Shown piece after piece: positions 17,479 to 24,910 of a stretch of 64,000 nt of DNA. The notes under the pieces are model-generated. The model searched no databases. It had not been told where the DNA came from and saw only the letters and a list, made by a program, of their open reading frames with translations. This stretch comes from Pseudomonas silvicola (GTDB lineage Bacteria; Pseudomonadota; Gammaproteobacteria; Pseudomonadales; Pseudomonadaceae). The first letter of the stretch is position 1; the number at the start of each line of letters is the position of its first letter. Location: contig NZ_CP093280.1 in the NCBI RefSeq assembly GCF_026651855.1, forward strand, positions 6,284,501 through 6,348,500. Reading direction: 5' to 3'. A program made the translations under genes and the position numbers.

Positions 17479-19588
17479 TCACACTCAAGGTCCGTGGCGA
17501 GCCGGGTTGCAGGTAGTTTTCCTGGTACCAGGTCCAGTATCTGTGGTTGGCCAGGTTGGTGACGTTGGCGCCAAAGGTCAATGCATGGCCGCCCGCCAGC
17601 CTCATGCGGTAGCCGCCGCCGGCATCGAACAGGCTGTAGGCATCCAGGGTATGCACGTTGCCCGAATCCACGGCCATGGGGCCGATACGCTGGGCACCGG
17701 CCCGCACGAACAGCCCCGGCACCGCGCCGATGCGGTAGGTGGCCTGGGCACCGGCCTGGTAGTGGGCGGCACCGGCGGCGCGGTTGCCGTCGACGTCCCC
17801 GGCATCCTGGTACTCGGAGTCCAGGGACATGATGCTGCCTTCCAGGGTCAGGCTGTCGATAGGGTCGACACTGCCGGCCAGCTCGATGCCCTGGTAGCGG
17901 ATCGTGCCGCTCTGCACGTAGACGTTGTCGCTGTTGGTGTACTCGGCGCCGCGGTCGATACGAAAGGCGGCGGCCGTGGCGCTCCAGTTGCGACGCTGGG
18001 CCTTCACGCCGATTTCATATTGCTTGCTACGCAGCGGCGCCAGGGTCTGGTCGGCGTTGTCGGCCGTGGTGGGCGCGGTGCCGCCGGCTTCCAGCGACTC
18101 GACGTAGCTGGCGTAGACGGTCACGTCCTGGATGGGCTTGTACATCAGCGCCACGGTAGGTGTAGCCGGGCGTGCCTTGTAGCGCACGGCCTCGCTGGTC
18201 GCCGAGTCGTGGGTCTCCTCCCGGAAGGTTTCGTTGCGCAGGCCGACCAGCAACGACCAGTGCTCGCCCAGGCCGAGCGTGTCGCTGGCAAATACCGCGC
18301 TTTCCTTGATCGAGTCGTCGCCGTAGGTGCCACCGCTGTAGTCGATGTCATACACCGAGAAAATCGTCGGGTCGTAGAGGTTGCCCTTGCCCACGGTACT
18401 TTTGGGGGTGTTGACCGACTTGCGCGACTGCAGGTCCGAATAGGAACTGCCCAGCACCAGGTCATGGCTGAACCAGCCCGTGGTGAATTTTCCTTCCAGG
18501 GTGCCCATGGCCTGGTTGTAGTCGTAGCCGTGGTATTCGGAGGTGACCTTGTCGGAGTAGTTGCCGCTGTTGCTGGTGATCTGGTACTGGTCTTTCACGT
18601 AACGGCGGTCCGAGTCACTGTAGCGGTACGCCAGGCGGCCCTGCCAGTTCGGCGAGAACTGATAGGTAGCGCTCAAGGTCGAGAGGCTGTAGTCCACGTC
18701 TGTGTAAGAGCCGTTGCTGTACAGGCGCTTGCTGCCATCGATGGTCTTGGGCAGCGCGTAGGCGGTGTTGACCACGATATCGGTGCCGCCGGAGGTCTTG
18801 CGCTGCTGGTAAAGGGTGTCGAAGTTGATCGTCAGGTCATCGGTCAGCTTGGCGTCCAGGGCCAGGCCCACGGCCGTGCGGTTGACCGCGGCGCCACCGC
18901 TGGCGGCGTCGCCCTCCTCGTGCACCAGGTTCAGCCGGTAGCCGAAGCGCGGGTCGTCCAGCCGGCCGCCCAGGTCGATGTGCTCCTTGTAGAGGTTATC
19001 GGACTGGTAGCCGGCGTCGACGCTGAACAGGGTCTTGTCGGTCGGGCGCTTGCTCACGTAGTTGACGATACCGCCCGGGCTGCCGAAACCGTACATGAAG
19101 CCCGACAGCCCTTGGAGCACCTCGACGCTGTCGAACATTTCCAGGGGCATTTCCACGCCACGGTTGATGTTGGCCATGCCGTCGACCTTGTAGCCGTTCA
19201 GGTCGTCAAGGGGCAGGCCGCGCACCGCCAGGGTGGCCGGGTGGGTGCCGTAGCTGGAGCTGATGGAGGTCACCGAGGCGTTGTATTTCACCGCCTCGGA
19301 AAGAATGCCGGCCTGGCGCTGCTGAATCTCTTCGCTGCTCACGCTCTTGATCGAGAACGGCGTGTCGATGGCCGCCTTGCTGCCCAGCGCGCCGCCGGAC
19401 ATTTTCTTGTGCAGCTCGGGCTTCTTGGCCTTGGCCGCCTTGACGGTCACTTGTGGCAGCGTGGCAAGCACGCTGTCATCGATGACCGGCGCGGCGTCGG
19501 CGGCCCAGATCGAAGGGGCCAGGGCAAAAGCCGCAAGGCCCGCGCCAGTGCGAACGGACAGCGCGTGAAACGGGTGTTTGCGAAGCAT
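17459..19588 (-). CDS. TonB-dependent outer-membrane receptor of the phytase operon
   Basis: A 709-residue TonB-dependent transporter. It has a signal peptide (to about residue 30), a plug domain (TPFSIKSVSSEEIQQRQAGILSEAVKYNASV, then ATLAVRGLPLDDLNGYKVDGM, VEVLQGLSGFMYGFGSPGGIVNYVSKRPT) and a 22-strand barrel ending in the aromatic RTLSVNARYDF. It looks like the siderophore-receptor group. However, it is co-transcribed with exbBD/tonB and overlaps a phytase-type phosphatase, and the operon has PHO boxes rather than Fur boxes. A phosphorylated ligand such as phytate or an iron-phytate complex is therefore inferred. The start at 19588 has GGAG 7 bp upstream; the longer start at 19612 lacks this. 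Confidence 0.88.
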   Translation of the reverse strand: MLRKHPFHALSVRTGAGLAAFALAPSIWAADAAPVIDDSVLATLPQVTVKAAKAKKPELHKKMSGGALGSKAAIDTPFSIKSVSSEEIQQRQAGILSEAVKYNASVTSISSSYGTHPATLAVRGLPLDDLNGYKVDGMANINRGVEMPLEMFDSVEVLQGLSGFMYGFGSPGGIVNYVSKRPTDKTLFSVDAGYQSDNLYKEHIDLGGRLDDPRFGYRLNLVHEEGDAASGGAAVNRTAVGLALDAKLTDDLTINFDTLYQQRKTSGGTDIVVNTAYALPKTIDGSKRLYSNGSYTDVDYSLSTLSATYQFSPNWQGRLAYRYSDSDRRYVKDQYQITSNSGNYSDKVTSEYHGYDYNQAMGTLEGKFTTGWFSHDLVLGSSYSDLQSRKSVNTPKSTVGKGNLYDPTIFSVYDIDYSGGTYGDDSIKESAVFASDTLGLGEHWSLLVGLRNETFREETHDSATSEAVRYKARPATPTVALMYKPIQDVTVYASYVESLEAGGTAPTTADNADQTLAPLRSKQYEIGVKAQRRNWSATAAAFRIDRGAEYTNSDNVYVQSGTIRYQGIELAGSVDPIDSLTLEGSIMSLDSEYQDAGDVDGNRAAGAAHYQAGAQATYRIGAVPGLFVRAGAQRIGPMAVDSGNVHTLDAYSLFDAGGGYRMRLAGGHALTFGANVTNLANHRYWTWYQENYLQPGSPRTLSVNARYDF

Positions 19589-19620
19589 GACAACTCCAGA
19601 AAAAGAGCGCACGAACCCTG

Positions 19621-19640
19621 CCCGCCAGCACGCTGGCGGG
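19621..19640. terminator. Intercistronic hairpin between exbD and the receptor gene
   Basis: CCCGCCAGCACGCTGGCGGG is a perfect inverted repeat (8-9 bp stem) in the 68-bp gap between exbD and the receptor gene. No T-tract follows on the minus strand. An attenuator or mRNA-stabilising role within the operon is more likely than full termination. Confidence 0.5.
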
Positions 19641-19656
19641 GGGAACGAAGCAGGAA

Positions 19657-20076
19657 TCAGGGCGTGACGGCCTGGGTAACGAAACCGATTTTTTCCAGGC
19701 CGCCGGACTGCGCAGCGGCCATCACTTGCACGACCTTTTCGTAGGGCGTGTCACGTTGAGCCCGCAGGTGCAATTCCGGCACTGGCTGGCGCGCAGCGGC
19801 CTCGGCGATCAGCGCCGGCAGCTCGGCATCGCTGATGTCGCGATCGTCCCAGTGCAGGTGGCCACTGTTGTCCAGGGCCAGGTCCACCGCCACCGGCGGC
19901 TTGTTGTCCTGCTGCGCCGCGGCGTGGGGCAGGTCGATCTTGACGCTGTGCTGGATGGCCGGCACGGTGATGATGAAAATCACCAGCAGCACCAGCATCA
20001 CGTCCACCAGCGGCGTGGTGTTGATCTCCGGGTTGAAGCTGTCGTCGTCCAGCTCGTCCTGCAAGCCACCGGCCAT
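19657..20076 (-). CDS. exbD: ExbD-family proton-channel subunit
   Basis: A 139-residue ExbD/TolR protein with one N-terminal membrane helix carrying the functional aspartate (INTTPLVDVMLVLLVIFIITVPA, residues 19-41; D in LVDVML) and a small periplasmic domain (VPELHLRAQRDTPYEKVVQVMAAAQSGGLEKIGFVT). It pairs with ExbB to couple the proton gradient to TonB. Its ATG overlaps the exbB stop by one base, showing coupling. The set is dedicated to this operon; the genome presumably has another ExbBD for siderophores. Confidence 0.92.
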   Translation of the reverse strand: MAGGLQDELDDDSFNPEINTTPLVDVMLVLLVIFIITVPAIQHSVKIDLPHAAAQQDNKPPVAVDLALDNSGHLHWDDRDISDAELPALIAEAAARQPVPELHLRAQRDTPYEKVVQVMAAAQSGGLEKIGFVTQAVTP

Positions 20077-20804
20077 CAGACGTACTCCGCGCGGGCACGG
20101 GGCATGGCCCGCTGCGGTGCCTGCCCCGGGGGGGTGGCGCGGGCGCCGATCACCAGCAGGTCATGCAGCTCGAAGGCGAACTTGCCCAGCTCGGCCAGGG
20201 TTTGCTTGTTGGTGCGCACCAGCAGGTTGTACGCCAGGGTCGCGGGGATGGCCACGGCCAGGCCCAGGGCCGTCATGATCAAGGTTTCGCCCACCGGGCC
20301 AGCCACCTTGTCGATACTGGCATCACCGGTCAGGCCGATCTTCATCAAGGCGTGGTAGATCCCCCACACGGTGCCCAGCAGGCCCACGAACGGTGCGCTG
20401 GAGCCCACGGTGGCCAACACCGCCATACCGCCTTGCAGGCGTGCGCCCACCACCAGGGTGGCCTGGCGCAGGGCACGGCTGAGCCACTCGCTGAACGGCG
20501 GCGGGTTCATGCCGCTGTCCAGGGCTTCGCGGTGCTGGCTGGCGGCGCTGACGCCGGCATGGCCCAATGCCCCGTAGGCCGGATCGGTGGCGAGTTGGCG
20601 CAGGCCATCACTGACGGTGGGTGCGCCCCAGAACGCGGCCAACAGGCGCGGCGAGCGCAGGCGGGAAAGCCCCAGGCGCACCAGTTTGTCGGCGATCACG
20701 TACCAGGACGCCAACGACATGGCCAGCAGCATCAACGCCACGCCACGGGTCACGGCGTCGGCCTGCCCCCACAGCATGTCCAGGCCAAGGGAAGTGTTTT
20801 GCAT
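20076..20804 (-). CDS. exbB: ExbB/TolQ-family proton-channel protein
   Basis: A 242-residue MotA/TolQ/ExbB protein with three membrane helices: residues about 18-37 (TRGVALMLLAMSLASWYVIAD), about 118-140 (VLATVGSSAPFVGLLGTVWGIYHAL, the conserved GLLGTVWG) and about 165-190 (ALGLAVAIPATLAYN). It forms the pentameric channel around ExbD and energises TonB. The start MQNTSLGLDMLWG (20804) is preferred to the upstream in-frame start at 20846, which is further from a ribosome-binding site. It lies 95 bp downstream of tonB copy 1. Confidence 0.92.
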   Translation of the reverse strand: MQNTSLGLDMLWGQADAVTRGVALMLLAMSLASWYVIADKLVRLGLSRLRSPRLLAAFWGAPTVSDGLRQLATDPAYGALGHAGVSAASQHREALDSGMNPPPFSEWLSRALRQATLVVGARLQGGMAVLATVGSSAPFVGLLGTVWGIYHALMKIGLTGDASIDKVAGPVGETLIMTALGLAVAIPATLAYNLLVRTNKQTLAELGKFAFELHDLLVIGARATPPGQAPQRAMPRARAEYV

Positions 20805-20899
20805 GGTGTAGTCCTCGTCAATCGTCAGAACGCGCCCGAGCACCACCCTGGCGAGGCCGCCGAGGGGGGAGTCCGGGGTTGGGTAAAGGGGTGTGGAGG

Positions 20900-21592
20900 T
20901 CAGCTGTCCAGCTGAAAGCGCAGGGGTACGATCACGTACACCGAGAGCGCGTGGCCGTCTTCGCGGTAAGGCTTGAAGACGGCAGCGCGCGCCGCCGCCC
21001 TGCCCGCCTCGTCGAGGCTGCCGAAGCCCGAGGAGCGCACCACATCGATACGCCCCGGCCTGCCGGTTTCGTCCACCAGCACCCGCAGGATCACCGTGCC
21101 TTCGTTGCCGTCCTCGCGGTCACGGTCCGGGTACTGGGGTTCGGGCGCGCGCACGTATTCCACGCCATGGGTGATGGTTTTTGGCGGCGCGGGGGGTGGC
21201 GCCGGTACAGGCGCGGCCGCGGGTGCCGGGGTTGGCGCGGCGCTGGCCACGGCTGGCACGGGCGCTGGCGCCGGTGTGGGTACCGCCACATGACGCGGCG
21301 CCGGGGCCTTGGCCACGGGTTTGGGCTGCGGCCGCGCCACTGGCGTGGGGGGCGGCGGTGTCACCGGTGCGGCGGGGGGTTGCGGGGCCGCTGCGGGGGC
21401 CGGCGCGGGCTCGTTGATCACCGAAGCGTAAATCGTCCGGGGTTGGCTCACGGCCAATGGCATGGGGGCCTGGTGGGCAAACCAGCTGATCACCAGCACA
21501 TGCACGGCCACCACCGCGGCCACCTTCACGGCGCGGGCCGGCAACGGGTGGCGGCGGGTAAACGGCTGGGCCGTGGTCAGGGCTGCTTGCAT
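20900..21592 (-). CDS. tonB: TonB energy transducer, copy 1 (exbB-proximal)
   Basis: A 230-residue TonB protein with a cytoplasmic start, one membrane anchor (AVKVAAVVAVHVLVISWFA, about 21-39), a long Pro/Ala-rich periplasmic span (about 60-150) and a C-terminal TonB domain (GVEYVRAPEPQYPDRDREDGNEGTVILRVLVDETGR.., about 152-230) ending FQLDS. It links ExbBD to the TonB box of the receptor. The start at 21592 has GAGGAG 7 bp upstream; the longer frame from 21646 is not supported. The encoded protein is identical to that of the second copy. Confidence 0.92.
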   Translation of the reverse strand: MQAALTTAQPFTRRHPLPARAVKVAAVVAVHVLVISWFAHQAPMPLAVSQPRTIYASVINEPAPAPAAAPQPPAAPVTPPPPTPVARPQPKPVAKAPAPRHVAVPTPAPAPVPAVASAAPTPAPAAAPVPAPPPAPPKTITHGVEYVRAPEPQYPDRDREDGNEGTVILRVLVDETGRPGRIDVVRSSGFGSLDEAGRAAARAAVFKPYREDGHALSVYVIVPLRFQLDS

Positions 21593-21681
21593 GGTCTGGC
21601 TCCTCACTGGCGTCGATGCCAGGTACTGCGGTCCGGTCCTCGGCACACCGGCCTGGGGCAGGTGCTGCGGAATGTGCGGGC

Positions 21682-21715
21682 ACTATAGGAACCGCAGATG
21701 ACAGCGCCATGACGG
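21682..21715 (-). promoter_or_regulatory. PHO box and -10 of tonB copy 1
   Basis: On the minus strand CCGTCATGGCGCTGTCAT (21715 to 21698) matches CTGTCAT-N4-CTGTCAT at 13 of 14 conserved positions. TATAGT (21687 to 21682) follows 10 bp downstream as the -10. This is the standard geometry of a PhoB-activated promoter with the PHO box in place of the -35. The tonB start is 90 bp further on. It predicts induction of the tonB-exbBD-receptor-phytase operon in low phosphate. Confidence 0.85.
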
Positions 21716-21960
21716 TTTTGAGGGTTTTTGGTAAGGGTTTCGTGACATTTGCTGGCGTCTTTCGATCGAGCGCCGCCCGCGCGGCGCTCGACGTTGAGCA
21801 CGCCAACAAACGCACCCCAAAAAAAACACAGTCACTGCGACGGATTCCCCCATGGCCACCGTTAAACCCATCAGCAGCGTTCACCGTCGAACGCGCCTGA
21901 GCACCACCCTGGCGAGGCCGCCGAGGGGGGAGTCCGGGGTTGGGTAAAGGGGTGTGGAGG

Positions 21961-22653
21961 TCAGCTGTCCAGCTGAAAGCGCAGGGGTACGATCACGTAC
22001 ACCGAGAGCGCGTGGCCGTCTTCGCGGTAAGGCTTGAAGACGGCAGCGCGCGCCGCCGCCCTGCCCGCCTCGTCGAGGCTGCCGAAGCCCGAGGAGCGCA
22101 CCACATCGATACGCCCCGGCCTGCCGGTTTCGTCCACCAGCACCCGCAGGATCACCGTGCCTTCGTTGCCGTCCTCGCGGTCACGGTCCGGGTACTGGGG
22201 TTCGGGCGCGCGCACGTATTCCACGCCGTGGGTGATGGTTTTTGGCGGCGCGGGGGGTGGCGCCGGTACAGGCGCGGCCGCGGGTGCCGGGGTTGGCGCG
22301 GCGCTGGCCACGGCTGGCACGGGCGCTGGCGCCGGTGTGGGTACCGCCACATGACGCGGCGCCGGGGCCTTGGCCACGGGTTTGGGCTGCGGCCGCGCCA
22401 CTGGCGTGGGGGGCGGCGGTGTCACCGGTGCGGCGGGGGGTTGCGGGGCCGCTGCGGGGGCCGGCGCGGGCTCGTTGATCACCGAAGCGTAAATCGTCCG
22501 GGGTTGGCTCACGGCCAATGGCATGGGGGCCTGGTGGGCAAACCAGCTGATCACCAGCACATGCACGGCCACCACCGCGGCCACCTTCACGGCGCGGGCC
22601 GGCAACGGGTGGCGGCGGGTAAACGGCTGGGCCGTGGTCAGGGCTGCTTGCAT
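21961..22653 (-). CDS. tonB: TonB energy transducer, copy 2 (promoter-distal duplicate)
   Basis: The product is identical in amino-acid sequence to that of tonB copy 1, 1,061 bp away; the only coding difference is a silent His codon change. Start, ribosome-binding site (GAGGAG), membrane anchor, Pro-rich span and C-terminal domain are as in copy 1. It is the first gene of the operon. Transcripts from its promoter would run through the duplicate into exbBD unless they stop in the 368-bp spacer. The effect may simply be a doubled TonB dose. It may also be a transient or collapsed-assembly feature. Confidence 0.9.
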   Translation of the reverse strand: MQAALTTAQPFTRRHPLPARAVKVAAVVAVHVLVISWFAHQAPMPLAVSQPRTIYASVINEPAPAPAAAPQPPAAPVTPPPPTPVARPQPKPVAKAPAPRHVAVPTPAPAPVPAVASAAPTPAPAAAPVPAPPPAPPKTITHGVEYVRAPEPQYPDRDREDGNEGTVILRVLVDETGRPGRIDVVRSSGFGSLDEAGRAAARAAVFKPYREDGHALSVYVIVPLRFQLDS

Positions 22654-22742
22654 GGTCTGGCTCCTCACTGGCGTCGATGCCAGGTACTGCGGTCCGGTCC
22701 TCGGCACACCGGCCTGGGGCAGGTGCTGCGGAATGTGCGGGC

Positions 22743-22776
22743 ACTATAGGAACCGCAGATGACAGCGCCATGACGG
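22743..22776 (-). promoter_or_regulatory. PHO box and -10 of tonB copy 2
   Basis: This is an exact copy of the site at 21682-21715: CCGTCATGGCGCTGTCAT on the minus strand (22776 to 22759) with TATAGT (22748 to 22743). It is the original operon promoter, in the intergenic region shared with the divergent gene at 22972. Confidence 0.85.
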
Positions 22777-22921
22777 TTTTGAGGGTTTTTGGTAAGGGTT
22801 TCGTGACATTTGCTGGCGTCTTTCGATCGAGCGCCGCCCGCGCGGCGCTCGACGTTGAGCACGCCAACAAACGCACCCCAAAAAAAACACAGTCACTGCG
22901 ACGGATTCCCCCATGGCCACC

Positions 22922-22930
22922 GTTAAACCC
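22922..22930 (+). promoter_or_regulatory. GTTAAACCC motif, possible ECF-sigma -35 for the WxxGxW gene
   Basis: GTTAAACCC lies 42 bp before the ATG at 22972. CGTC follows 15 nt later, as in an ECF-type promoter (AAC..N15-16..CGTC). The same nine bases occur at 24852-24860, 51 bp before the second WxxGxW gene, and nowhere else that I noticed except the duplicated tonB spacer (21861). Recognition by the ECF sigma encoded between the two genes is inferred. Confidence 0.4.
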
Positions 22931-22971
22931 ATCAGCAGCGTTCACCGTCGAACGCGCCTGAAGGAGCTGTC

Positions 22972-23286
22972 ATGAGACTTTCTCGCCCCCTGTTGCGCTT
23001 TGCCCTGCTTGTCCCGGTTGCCCTGGCATCCCTGATCAGCGTGCCAGCGTTCGCGGAAACCGAAATCCTGATCCGCCAGGCACCGCCGCCCATGCGCGCC
23101 GAGCCGCTGCCGCGCGAACGTCCCGGCTATGTGTGGGACCAGGGGCACTGGCGCTGGGCGGGCAACCATTACGAGTGGGTACCGGGCCACTGGCAGCCGG
23201 CCATGCGCGGCGGCCACTGGATACCTGGCCACTGGGCGCAACGTGGTCCAAGCTGGCGTTGGGTGGAGGGACACTGGGCACGCTGA
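22972..23286 (+). CDS. Exported Trp-rich YXWGXW/WxxGxW-repeat protein
   Basis: A 104-residue protein with a signal peptide (residues 1-28, ending PAFA) and a mature part built of Trp-His repeats: GYVWDQGHWRW, YEWVPGHWQP, GHWIPGHW, WRWVEGHW. This is the YXWGXW repeat family seen in envelope proteins of unknown function. GGAG lies 7 bp before the ATG. It is transcribed away from tonB and precedes the ECF sigma gene by 72 bp. A second, shorter member of the family lies downstream of the sigma cluster at 24911. A periplasmic metal-binding or stress role is only a guess from the His/Trp content. Confidence 0.82.
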   Translation: MRLSRPLLRFALLVPVALASLISVPAFAETEILIRQAPPPMRAEPLPRERPGYVWDQGHWRWAGNHYEWVPGHWQPAMRGGHWIPGHWAQRGPSWRWVEGHWAR

Positions 23287-23291
23287 TGCCT

Positions 23292-23314
23292 GGGGCGGGG
23301 CGGTCACCCGCCCC
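23292..23314 (+). terminator. GC-rich hairpin between the WxxGxW gene and the ECF sigma gene
   Basis: GGGGCGGG (23292-23299) pairs with CCCGCCCC (23307-23314) around a 7-nt loop, 5 bp after the stop codon. No T-run follows, so partial termination or 3'-end protection is more likely than complete termination. Confidence 0.5.
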
Positions 23315-23358
23315 GTCACCCTCCCTGATGCCCCGCCACCGGACCGAGACACGCCCTA

Positions 23359-23937
23359 TTGAAAGAACCTGATCCGGACATCGAGCTGCTGGCCCGCATC
23401 GGCAAGAATGAACCGGCCGCCGTCAACGAGATGGTGTCGCGCAAGCTGCCCCGGCTGCTGGCGCTCGCCAGCCGCTTGCTGGGCGACGCCGACGAAGCTC
23501 GGGACGTGGCGCAGGAGAGCTTCGTGCGGATCTGGAAGCAGGCCGCGCGCTGGCGCCCTGGCCAGGCACGCTTCGACACCTGGCTGCACCGCGTGGCGCT
23601 GAACCTGTGTTATGACCGGCTGCGCCGCCGTCAGGAACGGCCACTGGACGACACGGCCCTGCACGACCTGGCCGACCCCGCGCTGGCGCCCGAGCAGCAA
23701 CTCGAAGCGCATGACACCCGTGCGCGGATGGACGCCGCGCTGGCGGCATTGCCACCACGCCAACGCGAAGCCATCGTGCTGCAGTATTACCAGGAACTGT
23801 CGAATATCGAGGCAGCGGCGCTCATGGAGATCAGCGTCGAGGCGTTGGAAAGCCTGCTCTCGCGAGCCCGGCGCAACCTGCGCGACTACCTCGCCGAACC
23901 ACCCGGCGCCGCCGGCCTAGGAAGGGGAAAATCATGA
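23359..23937 (+). CDS. ECF-type RNA polymerase sigma factor
   Basis: A 192-residue sigma-70 family ECF factor. Region 2 (RLLGDADEARDVAQESFVRIWKQAARWRPGQARFDTWLHRVALNLCYDRLRRR, about 35-90) and region 4 (ALAALPPRQREAIVLQYYQELSNIEAAALMEISVEALESLLSRARRNLRDYL, about 125-180) are clear. The best start is a TTG at 23359; no in-frame ATG gives an intact N-terminus. The last codons overlap the next gene (ATGA). The membrane protein and periplasmic sensor encoded next probably hold it inactive until an envelope signal, perhaps metal or misfolded protein, arrives. Confidence 0.9.
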   Translation: MKEPDPDIELLARIGKNEPAAVNEMVSRKLPRLLALASRLLGDADEARDVAQESFVRIWKQAARWRPGQARFDTWLHRVALNLCYDRLRRRQERPLDDTALHDLADPALAPEQQLEAHDTRARMDAALAALPPRQREAIVLQYYQELSNIEAAALMEISVEALESLLSRARRNLRDYLAEPPGAAGLGRGKS

Positions 23938-24359
23938 CGCCTGAACGTTTTGAGCACTTGGCCGATGCCTACGGCGCCGACCTGCGCCGCTGGCCCGCCG
24001 CCGAACAGGTGGCCGCCCGCGCCCTGCTGGCCAGCCGCAACGCCCGAGCACTGGCTGCGGTCGCCCAGGCCGGGCACCTGGACGCCTTGCTCGACAGCCA
24101 CCGGATAGCGGCCGCGGACCCGGCCTTCGCACGCCGTATCGTCGCCAGCGCACCGTCCGCGTCGTTCTGGCGCAGCCACTGGAACTGGTGGTCGCGCCTG
24201 GGCTGGGTGGGCGTGGGAGTCGCGGGCATCGCCGCCGGCATGCTCGTGGCTTCACTGAGCTTGCCTCTGGGCAGCGGCGCCGAAGCGCTACCCAGTATCT
24301 TCGATCAGAACGATGCCGACATCGTCTTCACCCTCAACGCCGAGGACAGCGAGCAATGA
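23934..24359 (+). CDS. Single-pass membrane protein, likely anti-sigma factor
   Basis: A 141-residue protein with a cytoplasmic N-half (MTPERFEHLADAYGADLRRWPAAEQVAARALLA..) and one membrane helix (LGWVGVGVAGIAAGMLVASLSL, about 90-111). The C-terminus faces the periplasm and is short. It overlaps the sigma gene upstream and the sensor gene downstream by 4 bp (ATGA) each. Position and topology fit an anti-sigma factor, although it has no zinc-binding (ZAS) motif and no family is recognised beyond the context. Confidence 0.7.
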   Translation: MTPERFEHLADAYGADLRRWPAAEQVAARALLASRNARALAAVAQAGHLDALLDSHRIAAADPAFARRIVASAPSASFWRSHWNWWSRLGWVGVGVAGIAAGMLVASLSLPLGSGAEALPSIFDQNDADIVFTLNAEDSEQ

Positions 24360-24826
24360 GTGATTCCCGCATCCCGCTGAAAACCCTGCTCACCGCCTCG
24401 CTGGTGCTCAACCTGTTCCTGATCGGCGGCGTGGCTGGCGGCCTGTACCAATGGCTGTCGCACCCCAAGCCCATGGTCGGGCCCGTGGTGCAGCACGGTC
24501 TGCGCCAAGTAATGGTGCGACTGCCGGAACAGCGCCGCCATGAACTGCGCCGCTTGCTGCGCGAAACCCGTGACGAAAGCCAACCACTGATCGTTGCCGG
24601 CCGCCAGGCCCGCCAGGATGCCATGCGCCAGTTGCGCGCTCCCGCCCTGGACCGCGACGCCCTGGTGGCCGACCTGGGCCGCGCCCGGGACGCCGACCTG
24701 GCCCTGCGGGCACGGGTGGAAACCAGCCTGGCCGACTTCGCCACCACGCTACCGGCCGACGAGCGCGAACAACTGGCCAACGCCCTGTACCTGCGTGGGC
24801 AAGACAAAGCTGTGAAAACCCGGTGA
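24356..24826 (+). CDS. Membrane-anchored periplasmic sensor (CnrX/Spy-like, heavy-metal-sensor type)
   Basis: A 156-residue protein with an N-terminal membrane anchor (LLTASLVLNLFLIGGVAGGLYQWL, about 10-33). An all-helical, Arg/Leu-rich periplasmic domain follows, with the pattern LPEQRRHELRRLLRETRDESQPLIVAGRQARQDAMRQLRAP..DRDALVADLGRARDADLALRARVETSLADFATTLPADEREQLANAL. This hook-like helical arrangement is that of CpxP/Spy and CnrX-type proteins. It completes a sigma/anti-sigma/sensor trio of the CnrYXH kind. The His/Met ligands of CnrX are not obvious, so metal sensing is not assured. The ATG overlaps the preceding stop. Confidence 0.75.
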   Translation: MSDSRIPLKTLLTASLVLNLFLIGGVAGGLYQWLSHPKPMVGPVVQHGLRQVMVRLPEQRRHELRRLLRETRDESQPLIVAGRQARQDAMRQLRAPALDRDALVADLGRARDADLALRARVETSLADFATTLPADEREQLANALYLRGQDKAVKTR

Positions 24827-24851
24827 CGCGACGGATTTTTCGCCCAGGCGC

Positions 24852-24860
24852 GTTAAACCC
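24852..24860 (+). promoter_or_regulatory. Second GTTAAACCC motif upstream of the small WxxGxW lipoprotein gene
   Basis: GTTAAACCC, identical to 22922-22930, stands 51 bp before the ATG at 24911. It supports the idea that both Trp-repeat genes are targets of the enclosed ECF sigma factor. The matching -10 is not clear here. Confidence 0.35.
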
Positions 24861-24910
24861 TTGCAAGCCGGCCACTCAGGCTCGGCGGATGTTCACGCAA
24901 GGAACCGCCC

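Larger units (their letters stand above)
20837..22958. repeat. Tandem direct duplication of a 1,061-bp unit containing tonB and its promoter
   Basis: Bases 20837-21897 and 21898-22958 are head-to-tail copies with a period of exactly 1,061 bp. In the compared reading frames they differ by one silent change (ATGG at 21172, GTGG at 22233); the first base of the unit also differs (C at 20837, T at 21898). The 9-bp sequence GAACGCGCC stands at 20828, 21889 and 22950, before each copy and at the end. This suggests slippage or unequal exchange at microhomology. Each unit holds the whole tonB gene, its PHO box and -10, and the upstream part shared with the divergent gene at 22972. Confidence 0.93.

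Noticed and set aside
17360-19744. A 794-residue plus-strand open frame
   Set aside because: It is the exact complement of the receptor gene, Val/Gln/His-rich in the manner of GC-rich antisense frames, with no recognisable domain.
22830-22851. Strong GC inverted repeat CGAGCGCCGC..GCGGCGCTCG (also at 21767-21790) as a terminator
   Set aside because: No T-tract on either strand and it lies upstream of tonB promoters; it may be a REP-like core or regulatory hairpin, but termination is not supported.
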